Assembly: GCA_009193035.1 (NCBI GenBank)
Contig: SWDT01000109.1
Coordinates: 35,260 to 99,259, forward strand
Direction: 5' to 3'
DNA length: 64,000 nucleotides
Origin: Halicephalobus mephisto
Taxonomy: Eukaryota; Nematoda; Chromadorea; Rhabditida; Panagrolaimidae
The notes beneath the pieces are model-generated. The model worked only from the letters and a program-made list of their open reading frames with translations. It searched no databases and was not told the origin of the DNA. Of the stretch, positions 11,706 through 21,671 are shown one piece after another (the stretch's first letter is position 1; every line of letters begins with the position of its first letter). Made by a program: the position numbers and the translations under genes.

Positions 11706-14388
11706 CTACTCGTTTCTGCGACGAGGACCCGGTTTCCGATGTGGTGCATGTTGTTGATTAGGTGGTGGTGGTGGAGGACCATTATTCATGTTCATCAAAG
11801 ATGTTAAACGAGCCTAAAAACACCAAAAATTACCACATTCAAAAAATTTCCAAAAAACATTCAAAAAACAACCAAAATCCAACCTGTTGAGTGTTCAGCA
11901 TGGGTTGAAAGTACTGTTGAGTCTGAGAAGGAGGGGGTTTAGACTGTTGAGGAGGAGGAATATTCGGTACATTCATTGGATTTATCTGATTCATCGGAAC
12001 AACTCCAGGAGGACTCGAAGCCTATAGATATACATATCACAACCACAAACCAAAAGTGCCACTACATTATTTGAAGAGGCAGAAATTCAATTTACCTGAT
12101 TCCCGGGTCCTGGAGTCGGCGGTTGACTACAGGCAGCAGAATCATGACCATCTAAAATCAAACTACACGCATTATTCATTACCAAAAACAACATACGTTG
12201 ATAATCTTCAGGACGATGAGGATACATCGGAGCAACCATTACGGTATTCCCATATACGTATTGTCCTGTTGGCACCGAAGCACGAGGCATAGGAATTGTC
12301 TGAGGAATCGGAACTCCACCAGGACCACCCATAGACATCTGCTGCATTGAATTAATATAAACAGGCTAAAATACACCATATTATCACCACAAAATAATAA
12401 TTCATCTTAACCTGTGGCATATAATTTGCATTCTGAAACGATGGTTGAGCCATTGGTTGTCCTCCTTGTTGCATCATTCGAGGGGGTTGTTGAAGTGATT
12501 GTTGAATTTGAGGACCTTTCGTAGCCATTTTCCGTACTCCATTCCGAGTCATTGCCTGAGGCATATTTCCTTGAATAGCTTGTGGAGGCATTTGTTGAGG
12601 TTGCGAACCTGGTGGAATTTGAACAAGCAGCGAATTGGGTGTCATATAATTCTCTAAAAAGCCATATATAAGCATTTACAAAATCATCCTAACACAAATT
12701 CCCAAAGCATTTCCTAGAAACCAAAGTAATTTACGCAACAATATTCGTTTTCTGAGTGATTTCACAATCAATCATGAATTTCCCACAAAAACATCTTACT
12801 ACAATTTTCCGCAAATTTCAAAAAAAACAAAATGACTTAAAACTTTGACTTTGCGTGACAGTAATTTCATAATCATCATTTAAGCTATATTCTGTCCAAG
12901 TAAATTTAGAAATTTTTAAATTAGAGTATGTAAAACATCTATTTTCTAAAATTAATTGTCATATATGAAATTATAAATATTTCAAAAATCGTAAATATCT
13001 CCATTAAAATCATGTTAATTTGACTGTGATATTAGACATTATATAAATAACTCACGGGACATATCATAACGCATCATAACTCCACCTTGTTGAGCAATCA
13101 ACGGTGGTGGTGCTTGCATTGGTTGATTCATTTGAGAACTGTTGACGACAACAGGATGAGGCAAGTACGGTGGAACCATGGTTGAAACAGGTGGCATTGG
13201 AGCCAATAAGTAATTTGGCATAAGAGGTGGAACAGTAGTTGTTGGCGGTATTTTGGGAACACTTGGAACAAATGGTTTCGCATTTGGATTGAATTCAAAC
13301 GCCTTAGCATTAGGGTTGAATTGGAATTTCTTCTCTGTTTGGGGTTCTGAAGGAACTGGAGAAGCGGCAGTTGTGGCGTTGGGTTCCTGAGTGGTCACAT
13401 TAGGAGTGGCAGGAGTATCGACTTGAGAAGAATCAGGAACAGCTGGGGATTCCTCAGTCGGAGACGAATTTGGAGGATCAGCGGATTCAGAAACAGCCGT
13501 AGCAGGAACCGCAGCGGCATTTGTCGGAGCCGATGTTGGTGCTTTATAAGCATTATGAAACTCGTTCCTCCAACTAACAAGTTCATCAGCGCGTTTCTTA
13601 GAAGCATTCGATGGAGAATTCCGATCATCACTGCCTTGACTACGACGAGCTTGCGGTTGTCCTCCGTCAGCTCCAGCAGCCGTTTGTGCTCCTTGTTTGC
13701 CATAATTGGGACGATCACGTTGACGAGTAAACTCCTGTTGACGTCCACGCGGAGCATTCACATTCCGAAGAGCTTGGGCGCGATCTACAACGTTGCAAAA
13801 TCAATAAAAATGAAAAAATTGTGTAAAAAGGTAAAAATTGTATAAAACAAAGTAGAACATTGAAAAAGTTGTATAAAGCGCTGGAGAATTATATAAAAAT
13901 TAAAAATGTGGAAATTAGGGACTTATGAGGGAAAGTAGAAAGTTACACAAAAGGGGAGAGTTGTGGAATTTCGGAAATAACGATATAAAAAACTCACAGT
14001 TGTCAGAATTCTTGTTTTTTTGATTTCCTCGATTCACAGATTTGGACGATTCTTCTTCGAAAGGCGTTTCCTTGTCCAGATCGCGTTCTTCGTCGTCGTT
14101 CTCGAGAAAAGCGTACTTTTTGCTTCTGGTGCTGCGTTCGATGGAACGGGCAATTTCCTCAGCTTTAGCTCTGTCTTCGGCAGTCCCAACCGGATTACAA
14201 GTAGTATATTGGGACATGTCATCGTTGTAAGTAGATCGAACACCGAGCATCGCGTTGACTTTCAGCATTTCTTCCACGGACCAACCGGAATTTGGAGTTT
14301 CTTCTTCGACGGGAAATTCTCCACCATCATCCCACGCTTGCAAATCACAGGAATCATCCTTGGAGACATCCTCGTTGTTATGCTCCAT
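11706..14388 (-). CDS. atx-2: Ataxin-2-like protein (LsmAD, PAM2), no Lsm
   Basis: Exons 14388-13998, 13784-13056, 12653-12412, 12365-12096, 12021-11884 and 11813-11706 join in phase to about 625 aa. Residues 35-110 match the LsmAD domain of ataxin-2 (GWSVEEMLKVNAMLG, VRSTYNDDMSQYTT, then RAKAEEIARSIERSTRSKK and an acidic tail). At residues 284-306 two PAM2-like motifs lie back to back, FQFNPNAKAF and FNPNAKPFVP; PAM2 binds the MLLE domain of poly(A)-binding protein. The rest is Pro/Gln/Met/Asn-rich and disordered, ending in a PPPPPP run and basic RKPGPRRRNE. Ataxin-2 proteins regulate mRNA translation and RNP granules in the cytoplasm. The N-terminal Lsm domain is absent. The reading frame upstream of the chosen ATG is Phe-rich and not Lsm-like, and rab-18 starts 319 bp away. 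An in-frame ATG 10 codons upstream is an alternative start. A TTTAG acceptor just before the chosen ATG suggests trans-splicing or a distant 5' exon. Confidence 0.85.
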
Positions 14389-14707
14389 CGATAATGGGTT
14401 TACTAAATAGCATTTCATATATGAACCAAGTATTCCACGACCGCAACTTCGCCACAAGGGTAGTGAAGGAGATGATAATGGCAATGGAAAAAAGAAAAAC
14501 AAAAGGAAGAGAGAGAACCAAGAAATCACGAAAAAAATTGGAAAAACTTGTCTTTGAAAAAATCCCGAATGGACACTACGGACCAACAGTCAGCGGAGAG
14601 CCAGCGCGCGGCCCGGTTCTCGAAAAGAATTTCCTCACGTGTTTGTGAATTTTCCGTTTTTTTCTAAATTTTAAAATTACTTTTTATTTTAAAAAAATTA
14701 ATTCAAG
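14389..14707. promoter_or_regulatory. Shared divergent promoter region, atx-2 / rab-18
   Basis: These 319 bp separate the two divergent start codons, so both promoters must lie here. The stretch is GC-richer than the surrounding intergenic DNA. It has long T/C tracts on the minus strand (14,470-14,560) and a GC-rich core around GCCAGCGCGCGGCCCGG. No specific factor site is claimed. Confidence 0.5.
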
Positions 14708-15584
14708 ATGAGTTCCGGTGATGGCGAGAACACACTTACGACCTTGAAGATTCTGATAGTTGGAGAAAGCGGTGTCGGAAAATCAAGGTTTGTTGATCAA
14801 ACCTTTGTCGTATTTGATAAGTAACATTTCAGTCTGATGTTGAGATTTGTCGATGACACTTTTGATCCTGAGCAATCAGCAACAATCGGTATAAATAATT
14901 TTAGAGGATTTTTATATAGGTTTTTTTGAAGGCGTCGATTTCCGCGTGACGACGATCAACATCGATAACCACCTCGTCAAGCTCGCCATCTGGGTCGGTT
15001 TTGTTTCGAAATTTTTTAATTTTAGATTTCCAGGATACTGCTGGTCAGGAAAGATTCAGGACGTTGACTCCGAGTTACTATCGTGGTGGACAAGGAATTA
15101 TTTGCGGTACAGTATGATTCATTTAAAGTTTTGATTTTAATTTTCAGTTTACGACGTATCAAGTCGGGCTTCCTTCGAGCGGCTGAGTCACTGGATCGCT
15201 GAACTGGATACTTACTGTACTAAAGCCGACGCTGTCAAAATGCTGGTTGGAAACAAGATCGACGTGGTTGGTTTCTGATTTTTAAAACGATTTGAGTTAA
15301 ATTTTCCAGGAAAACAGAGTCGTTTCTCGTGAAGAAGGTCTCCAATTTGCCAAGAAACACCGGATGTTGTTCATCGAAGCCAGTGCCAAAACTCGAGAAG
15401 GGGTGCAATTTGCATTTGAGGAACTTATTGAAAAAGTAGGTCGATCGATTTTTGTATTCGAACTATAATTTTTGTGTTTGTTTAGATCATCCAAACACCA
15501 GGGCTGTGGGAGTCTTCCAACAATGGTCTTCACCTCGGTCGTCGTGCTGTTCCTTACGAAGAGAGTTCCGGATGTTCCTGTTAA
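14708..15584 (+). CDS. rab-18: Small GTPase Rab18
   Basis: Seven exons (14708-14787, 14833-14888, 14932-14993, 15034-15106, 15148-15266, 15310-15435, 15486-15584) join in phase to 204 aa. All Ras-superfamily motifs are present: P-loop GESGVGKS (19-26), switch I threonine in SATIGVDF (Thr44), DTAGQERF (67-74), GNKID (125-129) and EASAK (153-157). The motifs LTPSYYRGG and [17 protein letters not shown] identify the Rab18 subfamily. The C terminus GCSC supplies two cysteines for geranylgeranylation. Rab18 acts at the ER and lipid droplets. It is the first gene of a likely operon with prx-19 and the ABITRAM homologue, and is divergent from atx-2. The length is normal for the family. Confidence 0.95.
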
Positions 15585-15989
15585 ATGCTCAATCGTGCCT
15601 ATGAACTGTTTTCCATCCTATGCAGGAGAAGCTTTGTTTTCGTTTTAATCTCACAAAGTTCCCTCCCATTGCAATTTTATAATAATTGTAAATGATTAGA
15701 TGCCGGTTGCAAATAACTTTTGAAACCTGGATGTATATATCGGCAGTAAAATTTTAGATCTTATGTAATCAGTGGATTTTAAATGGATTTCCATCTTTAT
15801 TATTTTAAAGTTTATATATAATTTTTTATTTTTCTCGAAATTTTCTTGTTTTTATGATTTTTCAATTTTTAAAGTAATTTTTGTATTTTTTAATACAACT
15901 TTTCGACTTTTATATATATTTTAAATTTTTTAAAGTAATTTTTTGACTTTTTTTGTATAATTTTTATATTTTTTATGTAATTTTTTTAG
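15585..15989 (+). promoter_or_regulatory. Operon spacer and trans-splice acceptor before prx-19
   Basis: The 405-bp gap between the rab-18 stop and the prx-19 start ends in TTTTTTTAG immediately followed by ATG. No room is left for a 5' UTR, which is the arrangement seen at trans-spliced operonic genes. The second half is U-rich (TATATATTTT, TTTTTTGTATAATTTTTATA), as expected of the spacer element that supports SL2 splicing. An independent promoter cannot be excluded. Confidence 0.6.
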
Positions 15990-16641
15990 ATGAGCGAGAA
16001 AAAAGATGTTAGTGATTTGACTAAGCTCCTCGATGAGACACTGGGGGATTTTGAAAGACGGAAAGTAACTGATGATGAACTGGATGACATTATGACGGAA
16101 CATGATCGTACAGCTATCCAGAAATCTGCTCAAGAATTTGATGTTATGTTAAACCAACTCAGTGAGGTAAATTTGAAAGGGAAATTAAAATTATTTTAAA
16201 TATTTCAGCAATTGCAATCTGGTGCCGGCGGTTCGGATGATGTTCTTCCTGATGTGGATGATCCTGCAATTATGGACCTATTTAGCTCGATGAAGGACGC
16301 TTTTTTCGCTCAGGATATGTCTCCTATGATTCGAACAACAGCAGACAAATACGACGGATACCTGGCTGAGAAAGGAGCGACTTTATCTGATGAACAAAAA
16401 CAAAATTACGAAAAACAAAGAGATGTAAGTTTTGTATTCTACTGTATTTGCAGTAATTGTTGTGTTTTAGCAATTGAGAGTTATTGCTGATGAATACGCA
16501 AAACCAGAGCCGGATCAATCTGAAATGGATAACAGACTGAAGGAGATAAAAGCTCATTGGGAGAAGCTTCAAGAGTACGGTGATCCTCCTGCGGACCTGT
16601 TTCCGGTTGATTCCATGAACGCAGATTGTACTATTTGTTAG
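15990..16641 (+). CDS. prx-19: Peroxisome biogenesis factor 19
   Basis: Exons 15990-16166, 16209-16424 and 16471-16641 join in phase to 187 aa. PEX19 is the cytosolic chaperone and receptor for peroxisomal membrane proteins and docks on PEX3. The acidic N terminus (DLTKLLDETLGDFERRK) fits the PEX3-binding region. The helical C-terminal half contains LFSSMKDAFFAQDMSP, YLAEKGATLSDEQKQNY and HWEKLQEYGDPPADLFP, aligning with the cargo-binding domain. The last four residues CTIC form a CaaX box, consistent with farnesylation. At 187 aa it is clearly shorter than the roughly 280-300 aa usual for the family, with the missing length mainly in the middle. The start ATG directly follows a trans-splice-like TTTAG. 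It is the second gene of the operon. Confidence 0.9.
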
Positions 16642-16785
16642 GGTTTTTGAATTTAGTCTACTTAAGCATCGAATAGATCTATGCCTTCTGAGATTTTGTC
16701 ATATATTTTGTTTGAAGATGAATATTTCCTCGTTTATATTCGAGTTTATACTAATTTTATTTTTTTTTATTTTTTATTTTTTTAG
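16642..16785 (+). promoter_or_regulatory. Operon spacer and trans-splice acceptor
   Basis: A 144-bp gap between the prx-19 stop and the next ATG, close to the roughly 100 bp typical of Caenorhabditis operons. It ends in a T-rich run and TTTTTTTAG directly before ATG. The second half is nearly pure T with a few A residues. Confidence 0.65.
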
Positions 16786-17199
16786 ATGATTGATAGTCGT
16801 CCTCCTACTGAAGCGGAATCTGAATTGCCGGCGTTTGTTTCGAAGGATCTCCTTTATTACCAACATGGATCGGGTGTGATTGTGGTTTGTCTGGCTCCGA
16901 ATCATCCGGCTTTGTCGTCGAAAGTGAAGAAAGTTGTTTTTTCGTCTACTCATACCCAGAAGACCGGAACTAAGACCCATAAAATTACCAAAGGCGAAAA
17001 AATTTGTGAAATTTTTACCGAAGATGGCAATAGTTATACTCCGAGATATGAGGATCCGGGTGTACTTCTGGAAGTCAACAAACGACTCTTGGATGGACCA
17101 GGAATCATCAACGAATCTCCAACTTATGAAGGATATCTTGTGATTTTTAAATGTAGAGATAATTTTAGAAAAAATGTTGAATTTAAAATTTTTAATTAA
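16786..17199 (+). CDS. ABITRAM (FAM206A/Simiate) homologue
   Basis: A single open frame of 137 aa. It carries the pattern of the Abitram family, with its lipoyl/biotinyl-like fold: YYQHGSGVIVVCLAPNHPAL near residues 25-44, KITKGEKICEIFTEDG near 69-84, VLLEVNKRLLDGPGIINE near 96-113 and TYEGYLVIFK near 115-124. In vertebrates the protein is described as an actin-binding regulator of transcription; its role in worms is not known to me. The protein ends after a short Asn/Lys/Phe tail. It is the third gene of the operon, and its ATG directly follows a trans-splice-type acceptor. Confidence 0.8.
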   Translation: MIDSRPPTEAESELPAFVSKDLLYYQHGSGVIVVCLAPNHPALSSKVKKVVFSSTHTQKTGTKTHKITKGEKICEIFTEDGNSYTPRYEDPGVLLEVNKRLLDGPGIINESPTYEGYLVIFKCRDNFRKNVEFKIFN

Positions 17200-18028
17200 T
17201 TTTTGTTAAATTTGAAAAAAAATTTTTTGAATTTCGTGATTTTTAAAAATGTTTTAAATTTATTTTAAAAACTTTGGAATTTTTAAATTTAATAATTTTT
17301 AAATATTTTTATTTTAATTTTTTAAAAATTTAATAATTTTTATTTATTTTGAACAACTTTGAAGTTTTTTGAATTTAATAATTTTTAAAATTTGGAATTT
17401 TTTATTTTTTTAAGGAATTCTGAAATTTGATGATTTTTAAAAATATTTTTAAATTTGGAATTTTAAAATGATTTTTTTTCTAAAAAAATTCTAAAATTTT
17501 CAAATTCGATAATCTGTTTTTGGAAAATTTTACACAATGAAAAGCCACTTCCGGTCGCCGGTTTTACTTGAATGCCTTTGTTGAAAGGATTTCTGGAAGC
17601 CCGACTTTAATGAATACTCCCCTTCATAGGAAAGTCCAATGGGAAATGGCCTAACTCAATCAACAAATATCCGGGTGTTCTCCAAAAATACTATAAAACT
17701 TAGATTTTTCCACAAAATTTTATTTTTTCTATTTTCAAAATTTTTGTAAAAAATTAAAAAATTCGATTTTTTATAAAAAATAATTTAAAAAATTCAATTT
17801 TTTATAAAATTTAAAAAATTCGATTTTTTATAAAAAATAATTTAAAAAATTCAATTTTTTATAAAAAATTAAAAAATTTGAATTTTTATAATTTTGAAAA
17901 TGAATATTTTTATTAATTTTTTGAATTATTTTTTTGAAAATAAAAAAATAGCGACAGTTTGTCCCGAATTCCCTTGGTATTTTTCCAATTTTCAAAGAAA
18001 ATCTCGAGGACCAAAATCCATATTCCAA
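17200..18028. other. AT-rich spacer, probable promoter of the channel gene
   Basis: Mostly A/T runs with one GC-richer island at 17,535-17,700 (AAGCCACTTCCGGTCGCCGG to GGGTGTTCTCC) lacking a useful open frame. It lies 330-490 bp upstream of the channel start codon and is a reasonable place for its promoter or 5' UTR. Short repeats of TTCGATTTTTTATAAAA fill 17,760-17,850. Confidence 0.45.
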
Positions 18029-21000
18029 ATGCTGCTCATAACCGCTTTGTTTTCTTTTATTTTGTGCAATAACGCCGTTGGTAAGATTTTTTAAATATTA
18101 ATTATAATTTTACAGAAAATTTTTAAAATAAAAAAAATTTAAAAAAATTAAAAATTCTAAAATTTCTTAAAATTAAAATTTTTTTTATAATTTTTACTTT
18201 TATTTTTAAATTAAAAAAAATTTTTATAAATTTTATTTTTATTTTTGAATTAAAAATTTTTTTTAAAATTTTTATTTTTATTTTTATTTTTGAATTTAGT
18301 CGAACTTCCGGCGGTTCCAGATCGGAGTAAAATTGAGGACAAAGATCTTCAAAAATTTGGCGTCAGTGATGAACAAAGATTATTCAGGTTATTTCGCAAT
18401 TAATTTTTACATTACAGTATGATTTAGGCATATTCTTCAAGGTTACGATACCTCCGTGAGACCAGTCTACAATGCTTCGGAAATCGTAAATGTCTTCATG
18501 GGACTCACTTTGACACATATTTTTAACATAGTTAAATTTCTTTTTTGTTTCTAAATCGAATCTGAGTAATTCAGGACGAAAGAAACCAAGTCCTGGCGTT
18601 GAATGTTTGGGTCGAGCAGTCCTGGAACGACGAACGAATCCGCTGGGAGCCTGAAGATTACGGTAACATTAGCAAGTTGACTGTCGGAGCGAATTACGTT
18701 TGGAGACCAGATATAGGTCAGTTATTCATAAAAAAAAACAATTTAAAATTAAAAAAAAATTAAAAACAAAAAATTTAAAATTAAAAAAAAATAATTTAAA
18801 ATTTAAAAAAAAACAAAAAATTTTAAAAATTGTCCCAACACGAATTTTCAGAATTATAAAATTATTATAAAAATTCAATTTTTTTAAAATTCTTTTAACA
18901 TAAATTTTTGAAATTTATAAAAAAAATATTTTATAAAAGTTTGAAATTTATTTTTTTAAATTTTATATTTTTAGACAAATATAAAAACCTCTAGATTACG
19001 GTAATTCAAGGCCCAGGACCCATATTTATTTTCTAAAATTAATTTTTAAATTTAAAAATACTATAAAAATTAAAAATTTAACAATTTTGACTACCGTATC
19101 CCGATCTAAGAAAAGTTTATTTTTAAAAATAAAATTTTTTTTAGTTCTCTACAATAATGCCAGGGATTTTGCCAGAGGATTTGTGGATACAAATTTGCAT
19201 ATAACAAATGATGGATTTGTACAATGGGCCCCTCCGGCAAAAATTTACTCAATTTGTCGAATGAGAACTGAATTTTTTCCTTTCGATGATCAACATTGTA
19301 TTCTTGAATTTGGATCCTGGATATACGATAGCAGTCAACTTGATCTTGTAATTTTGGAACGTTATGACGGAAAAGCACCTTTTACGATTGATTCTTACAC
19401 AGAAAACGGAGAATGGGAAATTGTGGCTAACAGGACTCGAAAGCTGATCCGCGGAAGGAACTCCGTTTATCCAACCATCGTTTTCGAACTTCATCTAAGA
19501 CGACGAATGCTTTATTTCCTTTATAACATTGTTGTTCCCTGCATAATGCTTTCGGTAGGTTACTGTACATATACTGTTTTGAAAACCAAAAATCAACTTC
19601 CTCAAAATGGTCCCGAAAAGAAATTTTTTTCGAGTTTTCCAATCGAGACCAGTCATATTATTTTAAAAGTTTGTTTTTTTCAAAATGGTCCTGAAAAGAA
19701 ATTTTTCCGAGTTTTCCAATCGAGACCAGTCATACTATTTTAAAAGTTTGTTTTTTTCAAAATGGTCCCGAAAAGAAACTTTTCCGAGTTTTCCAATTGA
19801 GACCAGTCATATTATTTTAAAAGTTTGTTTTTTTCAAAATGGTTCCAAAAAGGAATTTTTTTAGAATTTTCCAATCGAGACCAATTATATTATTTTAAAA
19901 ATCATTTTTTTTACACAGTGGTCCTGACACGAATTTTTAGTTTTTTAGAAAATACAGTAATTTACTTAGTAGTTTTTATTTTTCGTTATTTGGTAATTTA
20001 CATTTGGCACATTTATCTAATTTAGAACAATCTAGAAACTCCTAGACTACGGTACATGAGGTACACAGCACTACTTATCTTCGAAAATTTAGAATTTATG
20101 AAATTTAGAAAAATCACAAATAACTTTGTCGAAAACGAATTACTGTAAATAATTTGATTATTTTTTAGATTTTAACAATTACTCAATTTATCCTACCATG
20201 TGAAAGTTGCGAGAAAATCACCCTCGGATTAACCGTCCTGCTTGCGTATTCCGTTTTCAGTTTCAATATTGCAGAAAACATGCCAGAAACGTCTGATGCT
20301 GTTCCATTAATAGGTATTTTTTAAATTTATTTTTTAAATTTCAATTTTTTATAATTCATTTTTTTTAAAGTTCTTTAAAATTTCAATTTTTTTGAATTTA
20401 TTTTTTAAAAATTTGTTTTTAGCGATTTATTTGATGGCAATCATGGCTATATCCGGTCTAAGTGTCTGTTTTTCCGTCGGAGTCCTGAACATGAGACATG
20501 GAGCCGACAGTAAATACAGGTATTTTTTAAATTTTAATTTATAAGGCTCCAGAATCTTGCTGTAGCTTCTGAAGTTTCTAAAATCATGTGAAAAGTTTCG
20601 CAAACCTTTAATATTCTATTTTATTAAAGTTCAAAGTCAGAGTTAATAGTCATAATTCAAAACCAAAAATGACAAAATCGAAGTTCATAATTAAAGTTGA
20701 TCATCAAACTTTGACTTCAAAGTTAATCATCAGACTTCGAAGTTAAAGTTAGCCATTAAAGTTCGACTTCAAAGCTAATCATCAGAGTTAACCATCAAAC
20801 TTTGACTTCAAAGTTAATCATCAGACTTCGAAGTTAAAGTTAATCATCAAAGTTCGACTTCAAAGTTAATCATCAAAGTTCGAAGTCGGAATTGGAAATC
20901 AAGCATTAGACTTTTCGGGTTAAAATACAACTTCCAAATCATGTTTTGATTCAAAAAGTTTAGATAAATTTTAACCAATTTAGGTAGTTTTGAAATACGA

Positions 21001-21560
21001 AAAATCCAAATTTTAATTTTGAACTCTGATCATCAATTTTGATAAAACAACAGATTTTAAATAAAGTTTCTCAAATTTTTCCAAACGTTTCAGAATTATC
21101 TAAAATTTCAAATTCTAAAAATATCTATTTCAAATTTTAAATTTTTTTGAATAAAAAAATATTCAAAATTTATAAAAATATTTAAAAAATAAAAAAATGT
21201 TTTAACTTTTTAAAAATATTTTTTAGGATTCCTGTTATCCTGGATTTCATCGGTTTCAAAATTCTCGCAAAAGTTCTTGGTGGAAACAAGAATACATGCA
21301 GAGGATCTACAACAAATGGAAAAATTCAAAAAGATTTATTAAAAGATATTTCAGATTTTAATAATGTTAATCAAATTGACGAAGAACAATCTTTCGATGA
21401 TCTGGTTCAACATTGGAATCAATTATCGAATATTTTTGATCGATTTTTTTTCTGTCTTGTTAGTTTTATGACCGTTTCTACCACAATTACTCTTTTGCTT
21501 GTTTGTCCTCGATTTAGTGAGAAAAATTTTCAAGATATTCCAAATGTTACTTCCACATAA
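18029..21560 (+). CDS. Cys-loop ligand-gated ion channel subunit
   Basis: Eight exons (18029-18080, 18300-18387, 18428-18530, 18575-18716, 19145-19554, 20169-20313, 20423-20519, 21227-21560) join in phase to 456 aa. It has a signal peptide (MLLITALFSFILCNNA), an extracellular domain with QVLALNVWVEQSW and NYVWRPDI, and the canonical Cys-loop CRMRTEFFPFDDQHC. Four membrane helices follow: M1 FLYNIVVPCIMLSILTITQF, M2 EKITLGLTVLLAYSVF, M3 YLMAIMAISGLSVCFSV, M4 FFFCLVSFMTVSTTITLLL. Glu just before M2 (CEKI) matches cation-selective nicotinic-type subunits. There is no vicinal cysteine pair in loop C, so it is not an alpha-type subunit. The ligand cannot be read from the sequence. Its 3' end faces that of the cotransporter gene, 111 bp between stops. 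Introns carry a 76-bp repeat (19,597-19,905) and an AAAGTTAATCATCAA array (20,640-20,890). Confidence 0.9.
19597..19905 (+). repeat. 76-bp tandem repeat in channel intron 5
   Basis: About four copies of a unit beginning TCAAAATGGTCCCGAAAAG and containing TTTTCCAATCGAGACCAGTC, at 19,603, 19,679, 19,756 and 19,834. The array begins shortly behind the exon 5 donor at 19,555, within the intron. Confidence 0.75.
20640..20890 (+). repeat. Simple array of AAAGTT/GAAGTC words
   Basis: Repeated words such as AAAGTTAATCATCAAA and TTCGACTTCAAAG fill intron 7 of the channel gene. The same word family recurs at 28,130-28,390 (direct), 28,540-28,870 (inverted) and 49,905-50,145 (inverted). Confidence 0.7.
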
Positions 21561-21671
21561 ATCATTTTATGCAATTTTTAACAAATTAAAATTTCTCAGA
21601 GACCGGTTAAATTTTCTAAATTTCGTTTTGACTAAATTTAAAATCATAATCAAAACTAAAAACACTTAATC

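Noticed and set aside
13423..13845. Plus-strand Arg/Ser-rich frame antisense to the ataxin-2-like gene
   Set aside because: It is a shadow of a low-complexity coding exon, with no splice or start context.
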